Positions 1 to 6,603 of a stretch of 43,965 nucleotides of DNA are shown piece after piece (the stretch's first letter is position 1; the number at the start of each line of letters is the position of its first letter). The stretch comes from Micromonospora sp. KC723 (GTDB taxonomy: Bacteria; Actinomycetota; Actinomycetes; Mycobacteriales; Micromonosporaceae), in assembly GCF_004348595.1 (NCBI RefSeq), contig NZ_SMKD01000035.1:1-43965 (forward strand), given 5' to 3'. The translations under genes and the position numbers were made by a program. A model generated the notes under the pieces. The model saw only the letters and a list, made by a program, of their open reading frames with translations. It was not told the origin of the DNA and searched no databases.

Positions 1-63
1 CCTCCCCTGACCGCCCCCTCGCCCTGACAGTCCACCCAGGCCGGGGTCGGGGCGCGCGGCGGT

Positions 64-444
64 ATGGTCCCGGTCGTGACGCCTTCACTGGATCGGCGCC
101 GTTTCGCCGCCGTCGCAGACGTGGTCGCCGGCGAGGTCGGCACGGAGACCGTCTTCACGTACCACGAGCACGACGGCGTCGTGTGGGCCGACTACACGGG
201 TGGGTCCATCCGGCGCGGGCACCTCGTCGGCACCCGGGACGGTGACCGGCTGGACTTCCGGTACGTGCAGCTCAACAACGACGGACGGACGTCCTCGGGG
301 CACTGCGTCTCGGAGATCTCCGTGCTGCCCGACGGCCGGCTCCGGCTGCACGAGACCTGGTCGTGGGAGTCGCGGCCGGGCAGTGGCGTCAGCGTCGTCG
401 AGGAACTGCCCGGCGTCACCGACCCCGGGTACGGGTCACGGTGA
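64..444 (+). CDS. Conserved small protein of the family often labelled 'n-acetylglutamate synthase'
   Basis: A 126-residue soluble protein with no signal peptide or membrane segment. The pattern Y-H-x-H-D-G-V-V-W-A-x-Y-x-G-G, then a G-x-L-V-G-T turn, D-F-R-Y, and a final L-H-E-T-W-x-W matches a widespread small beta-rich family that databases often name n-acetylglutamate synthase without biochemical support. It has no GNAT fold motif, so I do not accept that activity. The ATG at 64 has no clear Shine-Dalgarno. An in-frame GTG at 76 lies about seven bases after a TATGGT box (63-68) and could be a leaderless start, which would shorten the protein by four residues. It converges on the arsO-like gene. 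The biochemical role is unknown. Confidence 0.75.
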   Translation: MVPVVTPSLDRRRFAAVADVVAGEVGTETVFTYHEHDGVVWADYTGGSIRRGHLVGTRDGDRLDFRYVQLNNDGRTSSGHCVSEISVLPDGRLRLHETWSWESRPGSGVSVVEELPGVTDPGYGSR

Positions 445-481
445 CGCCGGGGACTGACCTGTCATCCGGAGGCGGTGGGCA

Positions 482-1759
482 TCAGCTGCCGCAGCAGCCG
501 TCGGAGTCGGCGGGGCTGCTGGCGCAGACGCCGGTCTCGGGCAGGTCGAGTCGGACCTCACGGGCCGCCTCCCAGTCGCCGGCAAGCGCCGCGACCACGG
601 AGCGGACCTGCTCGTAGCCGGTGGCCATGAGGAAGGTCGGGGCACGTCCGTAGCTCTTCACGCCGACGGCGTGGTAGCCGGCCTCGGGGTGGGTGAGCTC
701 GTCGACGCCGTGCGGCGGGACGGTGCCGCAGGAGTGCTCGTTGGGGTCGATCAGCGGGGCGAGGGCGCGGGTGGCACCCATGACCGGGTCGAGGTCCAGG
801 CGCAGCTCGGCGGTGATGGAGTGGTCGGGGCGGAAACCGGTCGCCCCGACGACCCGGTCCACCTCGACCTGCTCGTGGGCGCCGTCGTCGTCGCCGACGG
901 TCACCGCGATTCGGCCGCCGGTCGGGGCGAGGGCGGACACGGAGCAGCCGGTGAGCAGTCGGATGCGGCCGGCGTCGACGTGTTCGCGCAGCCGGGAGCC
1001 GAGGGCACCGCGTGCCGGGAGGGCGTCGGCGTCGCCGCCGCCGTAGGCGCGGGCCGGGCTCGCGCCGCGGATCGCCCAGGTCGCCCGCGTGCCAGGGGCG
1101 TCGGCGGCGAGTTCGGCCAGGGAGAGCAGGGTGTTGGCGGCGGAGTGTCCGGCGCCGACGACCAGGGTGTGCCGTCCGGCGAAGCGGTCCCGGTCGGCAC
1201 CGAGGACGTCCGGCAGCGCCCGCTCCAGGAACGGGCCGGCTGTGCGCTCGCCGTGGGCGGGCAGGCCGGAGGCGCCGAGCACGTTCGGGGTACGCCAGGT
1301 GCCGGAGGCGTCGATGACGGCGCGGGCGAGAATCTCCTCGCCGCCGTCGAGGCGGATCAGGAACGGGGTCCGCTCCCGACCGGCGGTGCGCAGCCGGTCC
1401 AGGTTGAGGCGGCTCATCGCCTCCACCCACACCCCGTAGCGCAGGTGTGGCTTGAGCGCGGGCAGGTCCGCGAGCGGTTGGAGGTAGCCGGCCACGAGGT
1501 CGGTGCCGGTGGGCAGGGCGTCGAGGTCGGGGGCGACCCAGCCCGCGTCGTCCAGCAGGCGGCGGGCTGCCGGGTCGATGTCGTACCGCCACGGGGAGAA
1601 CAGCCGGACGTGGCCCCATTCGCGGATGGCGGCACCGGCGGTGTCACCGGCTTCCAGGACGACGAAGGGCAGGCCACGCTCGTGCAGGTGGGCGGCGGCG
1701 GCCAGGCCGACCGGGCCGGCGCCGATCACGGCGACGGGCAGCTCGTTCGGAACGCTCAT
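482..1759 (-). CDS. arsO: ArsO-type FAD/NAD(P)-dependent monooxygenase of the arsenic locus
   Basis: A 425-residue flavoprotein. The N-terminus carries the FAD dinucleotide motif G-A-G-P-V-G (about residues 11-16), and a second NAD(P) motif, G-A-G-H-S-A, lies in the middle, as in flavin-containing monooxygenases. The C-terminus ends in D-G-C-C-G-S; a vicinal Cys pair at the extreme end is what I recall for the flavin monooxygenases (ArsO) of actinomycete arsenic clusters. The open frame extends upstream to 2356, but the ATG at 1759 has GGAG eight bases upstream and starts exactly at the FAD motif. The part upstream is a shadow of the acetyltransferase gene. It lies downstream of arsN1, 71 bases away, and probably shares its transcript. 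The exact arsenical substrate is not established; the function is assigned by context. Confidence 0.72.
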   Translation of the reverse strand: MSVPNELPVAVIGAGPVGLAAAAHLHERGLPFVVLEAGDTAGAAIREWGHVRLFSPWRYDIDPAARRLLDDAGWVAPDLDALPTGTDLVAGYLQPLADLPALKPHLRYGVWVEAMSRLNLDRLRTAGRERTPFLIRLDGGEEILARAVIDASGTWRTPNVLGASGLPAHGERTAGPFLERALPDVLGADRDRFAGRHTLVVGAGHSAANTLLSLAELAADAPGTRATWAIRGASPARAYGGGDADALPARGALGSRLREHVDAGRIRLLTGCSVSALAPTGGRIAVTVGDDDGAHEQVEVDRVVGATGFRPDHSITAELRLDLDPVMGATRALAPLIDPNEHSCGTVPPHGVDELTHPEAGYHAVGVKSYGRAPTFLMATGYEQVRSVVAALAGDWEAAREVRLDLPETGVCASSPADSDGCCGS

Positions 1760-1830
1760 CAGGTGACTCCTGGGTAGAGGTCTGTCGAGTCGGAGGGCGG
1801 TGGTGCCGCCGGCAGGCGGAACCGACGCGG

Positions 1831-2328
1831 TCAGACGACGAGCCGGCTGCGGCGTTCCAGGAGGACGACGTCGCGCCAGCGGCCGTGGTGGCGGCCGACG
1901 CGTTCGCGGGTGCCGACGACCCGGAAGCCGGCCCGCTGGTGCAGGACGAGGCTGGCGACGTTCTCGGGGAAGACGCCCGACTGGACGGTCCAGATGCCGG
2001 CGGCCTCGGTCGAGGCGATCAGCGCGTCCAGCAGCAGCCCGCCGGCACCGCGGCCCTGGGCGGCGGGGTCGACGTAGACGGAGTGCTCGACCACCCCGGC
2101 GTAGACCGCCCGGGTGGAGGTCGGTGACACGGCGATCCAGGCGACGACGTTCCCGTCGCCGTCGACCGCGACGAATCGGTGGTCGGGCAGCCGGGTGGCG
2201 TCGAACGCCGCCCAGGTGGGAGCGGTCGTCTCGAAGCTGGCCTGCCCGCCGTCGAGCCCGGCCTGGTAGATGGCCAGGACCCGGTCGGCGTCGTCGGCCG
2301 TCATCGGTCGGACGGCGAGGTCGGTCAT
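1831..2328 (-). CDS. arsN1: ArsN1-type GNAT N-acetyltransferase (arsinothricin/phosphinothricin class)
   Basis: A 165-residue GNAT acetyltransferase. It shows the acetyl-CoA loop A-A-Q-G-R-G-A-G-G-L-L-L, the family blocks Y-A-G-V-V-E-H-S-V-Y-V and G-I-W-T-V-Q-S-G-V-F-P-E-N, and an ending W-R-D-V-V-L-L-E-R-R-S. These are hallmarks of the ArsN1/phosphinothricin acetyltransferase group. Known ArsN1 enzymes acetylate the amino group of arsinothricin, an antibiotic organoarsenical, and some act on phosphinothricin. The ATG at 2328 has GGAG seven bases upstream; the longer frame from 2445 has a proline-rich, non-conserved N-terminus and is less likely. The gene is divergent from arsR, and its leader contains a perfect TTGACA (minus strand, 2460-2465). 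Confidence 0.78.
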   Translation of the reverse strand: MTDLAVRPMTADDADRVLAIYQAGLDGGQASFETTAPTWAAFDATRLPDHRFVAVDGDGNVVAWIAVSPTSTRAVYAGVVEHSVYVDPAAQGRGAGGLLLDALIASTEAAGIWTVQSGVFPENVASLVLHQRAGFRVVGTRERVGRHHGRWRDVVLLERRSRLVV

Positions 2329-2459
2329 CAGCAACTCCTCCGGGTAGGTCGGCCATGACGGCGGCGGGAAGGCCACCGACGCGGGCACCGTCGGTGCGGT
2401 CGTGACACCGCCTGCCTCGACGCCCGTCGAAGCAAACAGTTGCACGCTGATTAGAGGAA

Positions 2460-2465
2460 TGTCAA
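2460..2465 (-). promoter_or_regulatory. Possible -35 box for the arsN1-arsO transcript
   Basis: Read on the minus strand, 2465-2460 is a perfect TTGACA in the short divergent region between arsN1 and arsR. No good -10 sequence stands out 16-18 bases downstream, so this is only a candidate. ATGTCAA (2459-2465) recurs in variant form as ATGTCGAA just inside the arsR start, which could be part of an ArsR operator, but I cannot define the operator edges. Confidence 0.3.
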
Positions 2466-2474
2466 CCTAGATGC

Positions 2475-2921
2475 ATGTCGAATCAACCCGCCCCACCGTC
2501 GGTGCTCGATCTGAACACCGACACGCCGTGCTGCCCACCGCTGACCCGACGGCGGGTGTCGGCCGAGACCGCCGCGATCCTCGCGCCCGCACTCAAGGCC
2601 CTCGGGGATCCGGTACGGCTGCAACTGATGTCGATGATCGCTTCCGCCGAGGGCGGCGAAGCCTGCGTCTGCGACCTGACCCCCGCGTTCGACCTGACCG
2701 GTCCGACCATCTCGCACCACCTCAGGACGCTGCGCGAGGCGGGCCTGGTGGATGCCGAGCGACGCGGCACCTGGGTCTACTACCGGGCACGCCCGGGCAC
2801 CCTGCGCCACCTGGCGGCCCTGCTCGCCGTCGAGTCCGGCGGCGGAGCGTGGCGCGACGACCAGCGCCCCGTCCGCTCACCGCACCCGCCGCGACCAGCC
2901 CCGCGCCCGCTCCGCGGTTGA
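2475..2921 (+). CDS. arsR: ArsR-family As(III)-responsive repressor
   Basis: A 148-residue winged-helix repressor. The core K-A-L-G-D-P-V-R-L-Q-L-M followed by P-T-I-S-H-H-L-R-T-L-R-E-A-G is the ArsR/SmtB DNA-binding fold (about residues 40-90). The N-terminus has a Cys pair (C19, C20), and the helix that usually carries E-L-C-V-C-D-L reads E-A-C-V-C-D-L (C64, C66). This layout resembles the As(III) site of Corynebacterium glutamicum ArsR (N-terminal Cys pair plus one core Cys) combined with the classical C-V-C motif. The last ~30 residues are an Arg/Pro-rich tail not typical of the family. There is no Shine-Dalgarno before the ATG at 2475 (another ATG lies at 2471), so translation may be leaderless. 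It probably represses both the divergent arsN1-arsO pair and itself. Confidence 0.85.
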   Translation: MSNQPAPPSVLDLNTDTPCCPPLTRRRVSAETAAILAPALKALGDPVRLQLMSMIASAEGGEACVCDLTPAFDLTGPTISHHLRTLREAGLVDAERRGTWVYYRARPGTLRHLAALLAVESGGGAWRDDQRPVRSPHPPRPAPRPLRG

Positions 2922-2951
2922 CAAGCGCAAGGAACCTCAACAATCATTGAG
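2918..2951 (+). promoter_or_regulatory. Promoter and palindromic operator ahead of the arsR-arsC fusion gene
   Basis: A perfect TTGACA at 2918-2923 overlaps the stop codon of arsR. Eighteen bases later comes AATCAT (2942-2947), a 4/6 match to a -10 box, which puts the predicted start of transcription at the ATG of the next gene (2955). Over the -10 lies the imperfect palindrome CTCAA-caatca-TTGAG (2936-2951), matching the TCAA...TTGA style of ArsR/SmtB operators. No Shine-Dalgarno is present, which fits a leaderless mRNA. Confidence 0.5.
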
Positions 2952-2954
2952 TCA

Positions 2955-3641
2955 ATGGACGCTGAGAATGTCTCCCTCGCCGGACGGGCACGGATCCACG
3001 CCGCCCTCGGCGACCCGGCCCGTCTGGCGATCGTGGACGCGCTCACTCTCGGCGACGCCTCCCCCGGCGAGATCGCCCGCGCCCTCGACATGCCGACCAA
3101 TCTGGTCGCCCACCACGTCAAGGTGCTCACCGACGCCGGCCTGGTGACGAAGGGCCGCTCCGAGGGGGACCGGCGGCGCACCTACCTGCGACTGCGGCCG
3201 GCCGCCCTGGTCGCCCTCACGCCCCCGCCCCTGGCCGGGGTCGACCGGGTGGTCTTCGTCTGCACCCACAACTCCGCCCGGTCGCCGCTGGCCGCCGCGC
3301 TCTGGAAGCGGCGTACCCACGGTGCCGCCGCCTCGGCCGGGACGAAGCCGGCGGCCCGGGTGCACCCCCGCGCGGTGGCCGTCGCCCGCCGGCACGACCT
3401 CGACCTCGACCCGACAGGAACCGCGCACGTCGATGACGTCGTACGGGCCGACGACCTCGTGGTCGCCGTCTGCGACAACGCCCACGAGGACCTGACCGGG
3501 CCGGCCCGCCCCCACCTGCACTGGTCGGTCCCCGACCCGGCCCGGATCGACACCGACGAGGCGTTCGAGGCCACCTACGCCGAACTCGCCGACCGGGTCG
3601 ACCGTCTCGCTCCCACCGTCGCGCCAGGAGGCACCCGATGA
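2955..3641 (+). CDS. Fusion of an ArsR-type repressor with a low-molecular-weight phosphatase/arsenate reductase domain
   Basis: A 228-residue two-domain protein. Residues 1-88 are an ArsR-type winged helix (A-A-L-G-D-P-A-R-L-A-I-V, then N-L-V-A-H-H-V-K-V-L-T-D-A-G-L-V). Residues 97-220 are a low-molecular-weight tyrosine phosphatase/ArsC fold with P-loop C103-T-H-N-S-A-R109-S and a candidate acid Asp194 in S-V-P-D-P. The DNA-binding half contains no cysteine at all, so it lacks a thiol metal site. The phosphatase half has one further Cys (C173) but lacks the M-G-C-G-D-A-C-P segment of the ArsC encoded downstream. The start overlaps a likely leaderless promoter, and the end overlaps the aquaporin gene by four bases (ATGA). 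It probably regulates the arsenic operon; whether it also reduces arsenate is open. Confidence 0.82.
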   Translation: MDAENVSLAGRARIHAALGDPARLAIVDALTLGDASPGEIARALDMPTNLVAHHVKVLTDAGLVTKGRSEGDRRRTYLRLRPAALVALTPPPLAGVDRVVFVCTHNSARSPLAAALWKRRTHGAAASAGTKPAARVHPRAVAVARRHDLDLDPTGTAHVDDVVRADDLVVAVCDNAHEDLTGPARPHLHWSVPDPARIDTDEAFEATYAELADRVDRLAPTVAPGGTR

Positions 3642-4414
3642 CCACCGCACTCCCGCGGCGCCTCCTGGCCGAGTTCGCCGGCACCGCCCTGCTGGTCACC
3701 GCCGTGGTGGGCTCCGGCATCATGGCCGCCACCCTCTCCCCCGGCGACGTCGGGCTTCAGCTGATGCAGAACTCGGTGGCCACCGCGTTCGCCCTGGGCG
3801 CACTCATCCTGATCTTCGGTCCGGTCTCGGGGGCGCATCTCAATCCGGTGGTGTCCGCCGCGGACTGGTTCCTCGGCCGCCGGGCCGGCACCGGCCTCAC
3901 CGGCCGCGACCTCGCGGGCTACACCGCCGCCCAGGTTCTCGGCGCGATCGGCGGGTCGGTCCTGGCCAATCTCATGTTCGACCTCGCCGCCGTCGACTTC
4001 TCCGGCCGGCAACGGTCCGCGGGCAACCTCTGGCTCGGGGAGGTCGTCGCCACCGCCGGCCTGATCCTGCTGGTCTTCGCGCTGGCCCGTTCGGGCCGCG
4101 CTCCGGTGGCCCCGGCGGCCGTCGGGGCGTACATCGGGGCCGCCTACTGGTTCACCTCGTCGACCTCGTTCGCCAACCCAGCGGTGACGATCGGCCGGGC
4201 GTTCACCGACACCTTCGCCGGCATCGCTCCCGCCTCCGTACCGGGCTTCGTCCTCGCCCAACTCGTCGGCCTCACCGTCGGCGCCGGGCTGCTGCTGGCG
4301 CTCTACCCCGACGCCGGGCAGGCCGCCGACCAGGTCGTCGTACCCCCCGACGACGCCACCGTCGCACACGCCCATGACCGGCGACCGCGAACGTCCCGCC
4401 AGAAAGGCTCGTGA
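3638..4414 (+). CDS. MIP/aquaporin channel, AqpS-like, probable arsenite exit channel
   Basis: A 258-residue membrane protein of the major intrinsic protein family with about six transmembrane helices and two half-helix loops. The first loop carries N-P-V (residues 69-71, S-G-A-H-L-N-P-V-V) instead of N-P-A, and the second carries the standard N-P-A (180-182) followed by the pore arginine (R187). A hydrophilic tail of ~30 residues ends the protein. Aquaporins inside ars operons (for example aqpS of Sinorhizobium) let As(III), made by arsenate reductase, leave the cell down its gradient. The position here, between the ArsR-phosphatase fusion and arsC with 4-base overlaps at both ends, supports that role. 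No Acr3 or ArsB gene is nearby. Confidence 0.85.
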   Translation: MTTALPRRLLAEFAGTALLVTAVVGSGIMAATLSPGDVGLQLMQNSVATAFALGALILIFGPVSGAHLNPVVSAADWFLGRRAGTGLTGRDLAGYTAAQVLGAIGGSVLANLMFDLAAVDFSGRQRSAGNLWLGEVVATAGLILLVFALARSGRAPVAPAAVGAYIGAAYWFTSSTSFANPAVTIGRAFTDTFAGIAPASVPGFVLAQLVGLTVGAGLLLALYPDAGQAADQVVVPPDDATVAHAHDRRPRTSRQKGS

Positions 4415-4839
4415 TGCCTGACCGACCCAGCGTCCTGTTCGTCTGCGTGCACAACGCCGGCCGCTCCCAGATGGCCGCGGGCTGGCTGCGTCACCTCGCC
4501 GGTGACACCGTCGAGGTCCGCTCCGCCGGCTCCGCCCCCGCCGAGACCGTCAATCCCGCCGCCGTCGAGGCCATGCGCGAGGTCGGCATCGACATCACCG
4601 ACCAGACCCCCACGCTCCTCGACCACGCCACCGCCGAGTCCTCCGACGTCATCGTCACCATGGGCTGCGGCGACGCCTGCCCCGTCTTCCCCGGCAAGCG
4701 CTACGAGGACTGGCAGCTCGCCGATCCGGCCGGCAGGGGCGTCGAGGCCGTCCGCCCGATCCGCGACGAGATCCGCACCCGGGTCGAGCGGCTCCTCAAC
4801 GAGCTGCGGCCCGGGGCATCCGCCGGTTCCGGGCGGTGA
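4411..4839 (+). CDS. arsC: Arsenate reductase, LMW-phosphatase type
   Basis: A 142-residue cytosolic protein. The P-loop C12-V-H-N-A-G-R18-S near the N-terminus and the later M-G-C-G-D-A-C-P (C86, C90) identify the LMW-phosphatase-type arsenate reductase, which converts As(V) to As(III). In actinobacteria such enzymes are recycled by mycothiol/mycoredoxin or thioredoxin; which applies here cannot be told from sequence. The GTG at 4411 overlaps the aquaporin stop; the ATG at 4414 is an equally possible start, and AGAAAGG at 4401-4407 serves either. It is last in the operon. Confidence 0.88.
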   Translation: MMPDRPSVLFVCVHNAGRSQMAAGWLRHLAGDTVEVRSAGSAPAETVNPAAVEAMREVGIDITDQTPTLLDHATAESSDVIVTMGCGDACPVFPGKRYEDWQLADPAGRGVEAVRPIRDEIRTRVERLLNELRPGASAGSGR

Positions 4840-4870
4840 CCGCGGCCGCTCACCCGTGCGGCCCACCGGC

Positions 4871-5299
4871 TCAGGCGACGAAGAGACAGAACGGATGGCC
4901 GGCCGGGTCGGCGTACACCCGAAGCGGCTCCTCGGGGTCGTCGATGCGGTCGCGCAGCAGCCGGCCGCCGAGGCGCAGGACGCGTTCGTGCTGCACGCGC
5001 AACTCCTCGACCGACGCCACGGTCAGGTCCAGGTGCAGTTGCTGCGGCACCGGACCCTGCGGCCACGTCGCCGCCGGCAGCTGGTCGACCTGCTGGAAGG
5101 CGAGTTGACGGAGGCCGTCCGGGGTCCTCAGCACCAGCCAGTCGCGGCCACGCTCGTCCACCGCGCCCGCTTCCGGCGGCTCGTCACCGGGCCGGTAGAC
5201 CAGGCCCAGCAGCGACCGGTAGAACTCCGCCAGGGATCGGGCGTCGGTGCAGTCCAGCACCACCTGACACCACCTGGGCACGCTTTCCCCGTCGACCAC
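4871..5299 (-). CDS. VOC-family (glyoxalase/bleomycin-resistance fold) protein
   Basis: A 142-residue single-domain VOC protein. It shows the typical opening C-Q-V-V-L-D-C-T-D followed by L-A-E-F-Y-R-S-L-L-G-L, a middle L-H-L-D-L-T-V block, and the end Y-A-D-P-A-G-H-P-F-C-L. I chose the GTG at 5299 because a perfect GGAGGTGA (5305-5312) lies five bases upstream; the ATG at 5344 would add 15 residues with no ribosome site. The substrate is unknown; related proteins bind metal ions and small hydrophobic ligands. It is divergent from the CmtR-like gene, so it may share control with it, although nothing proves a metal role. Confidence 0.78.
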   Translation of the reverse strand: MVDGESVPRWCQVVLDCTDARSLAEFYRSLLGLVYRPGDEPPEAGAVDERGRDWLVLRTPDGLRQLAFQQVDQLPAATWPQGPVPQQLHLDLTVASVEELRVQHERVLRLGGRLLRDRIDDPEEPLRVYADPAGHPFCLFVA

Positions 5300-5364
5300 G
5301 TCGATCACCTCCGGGAGACATTCTGCGCCGACCGCGCGACGCACGCAGGGCGGCGGAACCCACC

Positions 5365-5400
5365 ATCATCGCCCAATGGCGCTATCATCGCCGCATGGCG
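5365..5400 (+). promoter_or_regulatory. Tandem 17-bp repeat operator overlapping a leaderless cmtR-like start
   Basis: Two copies of ATCATCGCC-NN-ATGGCG lie at 5365-5381 and 5384-5400, 19 bases apart and 15/17 identical. Each copy contains the inverted repeat CGCC-N4-GGCG. The second copy includes a TATCAT -10-like hexamer (5383-5388) and ends on the ATG and second codon of the regulator at 5395, which has no Shine-Dalgarno. A repressor bound here would block transcription directly. Confidence 0.55.
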
Positions 5401-5754
5401 ATTGATTGTTCTCCCGGCCTGCATCCGGCCGTGGCACTGTTCCGGTCCCTCGGCGATCCGGCCCGGTTGGCGATCCTGCGGCGACTGGCGTCCGGTGCGG
5501 CGCGGGTGGTGGACCTGACCGGCGAGCTGGGACTGGCGCAGTCGACCGTGTCGAAGCACCTGGCGTGCCTGCGTGACTGCGGGCTGGTCGACTTCCGGGT
5601 CGAGGGTCGCCAGTCGTTCTACGCGCTCACCCGGCCGGAGTTGCTGGACCTGCTGCGCTCGGCGGAGCAGGTCCTCGCCGCCACGGGCGAGGCGGTCGCC
5701 CTGTGCCCGGTCTACGGGAACCCGGTCGGGTCCACGGTGGAGGTGGGCGGATGA
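5395..5754 (+). CDS. CmtR-like ArsR-family Cd(II)/Pb(II) sensor
   Basis: A 119-residue winged-helix repressor. The recognition region reads S-T-V-S-K-H-L-A-C58-L-R-D-C62-G-L-V, matching the L-S-C-L-R-G-C-G-L-V of Mycobacterium tuberculosis CmtR, whose Cys57, Cys61 and C-terminal Cys102 bind Cd/Pb. A C-terminal Cys (C104) and an N-terminal Cys (C5) are also present in equivalent places. This is the basis for predicting a soft-metal thiolate site. The stop overlaps the start of the downstream cation exporter (ATGA), so the regulator and pump are co-translated. The ATG is probably leaderless and sits inside the repeat operator. Confidence 0.8.
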   Translation: MAIDCSPGLHPAVALFRSLGDPARLAILRRLASGAARVVDLTGELGLAQSTVSKHLACLRDCGLVDFRVEGRQSFYALTRPELLDLLRSAEQVLAATGEAVALCPVYGNPVGSTVEVGG

Positions 5755-6440
5755 GCCCGACGCCGCAGCGGCGCGAGGTGTTGTCCCGACGCAGTTTGTG
5801 GTTGGCGTACGCCACCGCCGGCTACAACCTGCTGGAAGGTCTGGTCGCGATCGCCGCGGGCGCGGCGGCCTCCTCCACTGCGCTGATCGGCTTCGGCCTG
5901 GACTCGTTCGTCGAGGTGTCCAGCGCCGCCGTGCTGATCTGGCAGTTCCGCTCCCGGGTGCCCGAGGAGCGGGAGCGGCGGGCACTGCGCCTGATCGGCG
6001 TCTCCTTCTTCGCCCTCGCCGCCTGGGTGACCGTTGACGCCGGGCGTTCCCTGCTGGCGGGCGGGGACGCCGACTCCAGCCCGGTCGGCATCGGCCTGGC
6101 TGTCGCGTCGCTGATCGTGATGCCACTGCTCGTCCGGGCCAAGCGGCGCACCGGCCGGGAACTCGGCTCGGCGACCGTCATGGCCGACTCGACCCAGACC
6201 ATGCTGTGCACCTACCTGTCCGCGGTGCTCCTCGTCGGCCTGGTCCTCAACGCCACCTGGGGATGGTCGTGGGCGGACCCGCTCGCCGCGCTCGTCATCG
6301 CCGGGGTCGCGGTCAGGGAGGGCCTGTCGGCCTGGCGTGGCGAGCACTGCGACGACTGCGCGCCCGTCCCGCTGGACGGCGCCGCCGTCGGCGCCGTCCC
6401 GGGCTGCGCGGACGGCTGCTGCGCCGACCGGGGCGCGTGA
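5751..6440 (+). CDS. Cation diffusion facilitator family metal exporter with Cys-rich tail
   Basis: A 229-residue membrane protein with about five or six hydrophobic segments. Transmembrane metal-site positions are visible as G-L-D51-S-F-V-E55 and M-A-D146-S-T-Q-T, which replace the more common H-x-x-x-D pairs. The protein has almost no cytosolic cation-efflux domain after the last membrane segment; instead it ends in a short Cys-rich tail (C200, C203, C219, C223, C224). Together with the coupled CmtR-like sensor this suggests export of Cd(II), Pb(II) or Zn(II). The start overlaps the regulator stop by four bases. Its length is short for CDF proteins (often ~300), mainly because the C-terminal domain is missing. 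Confidence 0.78.
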   Translation: MSPTPQRREVLSRRSLWLAYATAGYNLLEGLVAIAAGAAASSTALIGFGLDSFVEVSSAAVLIWQFRSRVPEERERRALRLIGVSFFALAAWVTVDAGRSLLAGGDADSSPVGIGLAVASLIVMPLLVRAKRRTGRELGSATVMADSTQTMLCTYLSAVLLVGLVLNATWGWSWADPLAALVIAGVAVREGLSAWRGEHCDDCAPVPLDGAAVGAVPGCADGCCADRGA

Positions 6441-6530
6441 CCGGGGCGAGGCCCGCGTCGACCTCCACCCGCCACTCGTCACCGGCGAGGCCACCGCGAC
6501 CACCGGTGTTGCCGCGCCACTCCCACCTAT

Positions 6531-6590
6531 GTAACCTCTAGGTATCATCCAGATACCTCGGCAACCCGTCATGGGGTGCTGAGGTTACCT
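6531..6590 (+). promoter_or_regulatory. Nested inverted repeats upstream of the membrane protein/XRE pair
   Basis: An outer inverted repeat GTAACCTC (6531-6538) / GAGGTTAC (6581-6588) encloses a perfect inner repeat AGGTATC (6540-6546) / GATACCT (6552-6558) with a 5-base spacer. The right outer arm also forms AGGT-T-ACCT (6582-6590). A TATCAT -10-like hexamer (6543-6548) lies within the inner repeat. This stretch is clearly AT-richer than its surroundings and is probably the promoter and operator for the 6604-7268 operon, perhaps bound by its own XRE protein. Confidence 0.5.
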
Positions 6591-6603
6591 CGAGGGGGTT
6601 GTG

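Noticed and set aside
482..2356. Apparent 624-residue acetyltransferase/monooxygenase fusion
   Set aside because: The upstream 199 residues are out of frame with the real acetyltransferase and Arg/Pro-rich; the FAD protein has its own ATG and ribosome site at 1759.
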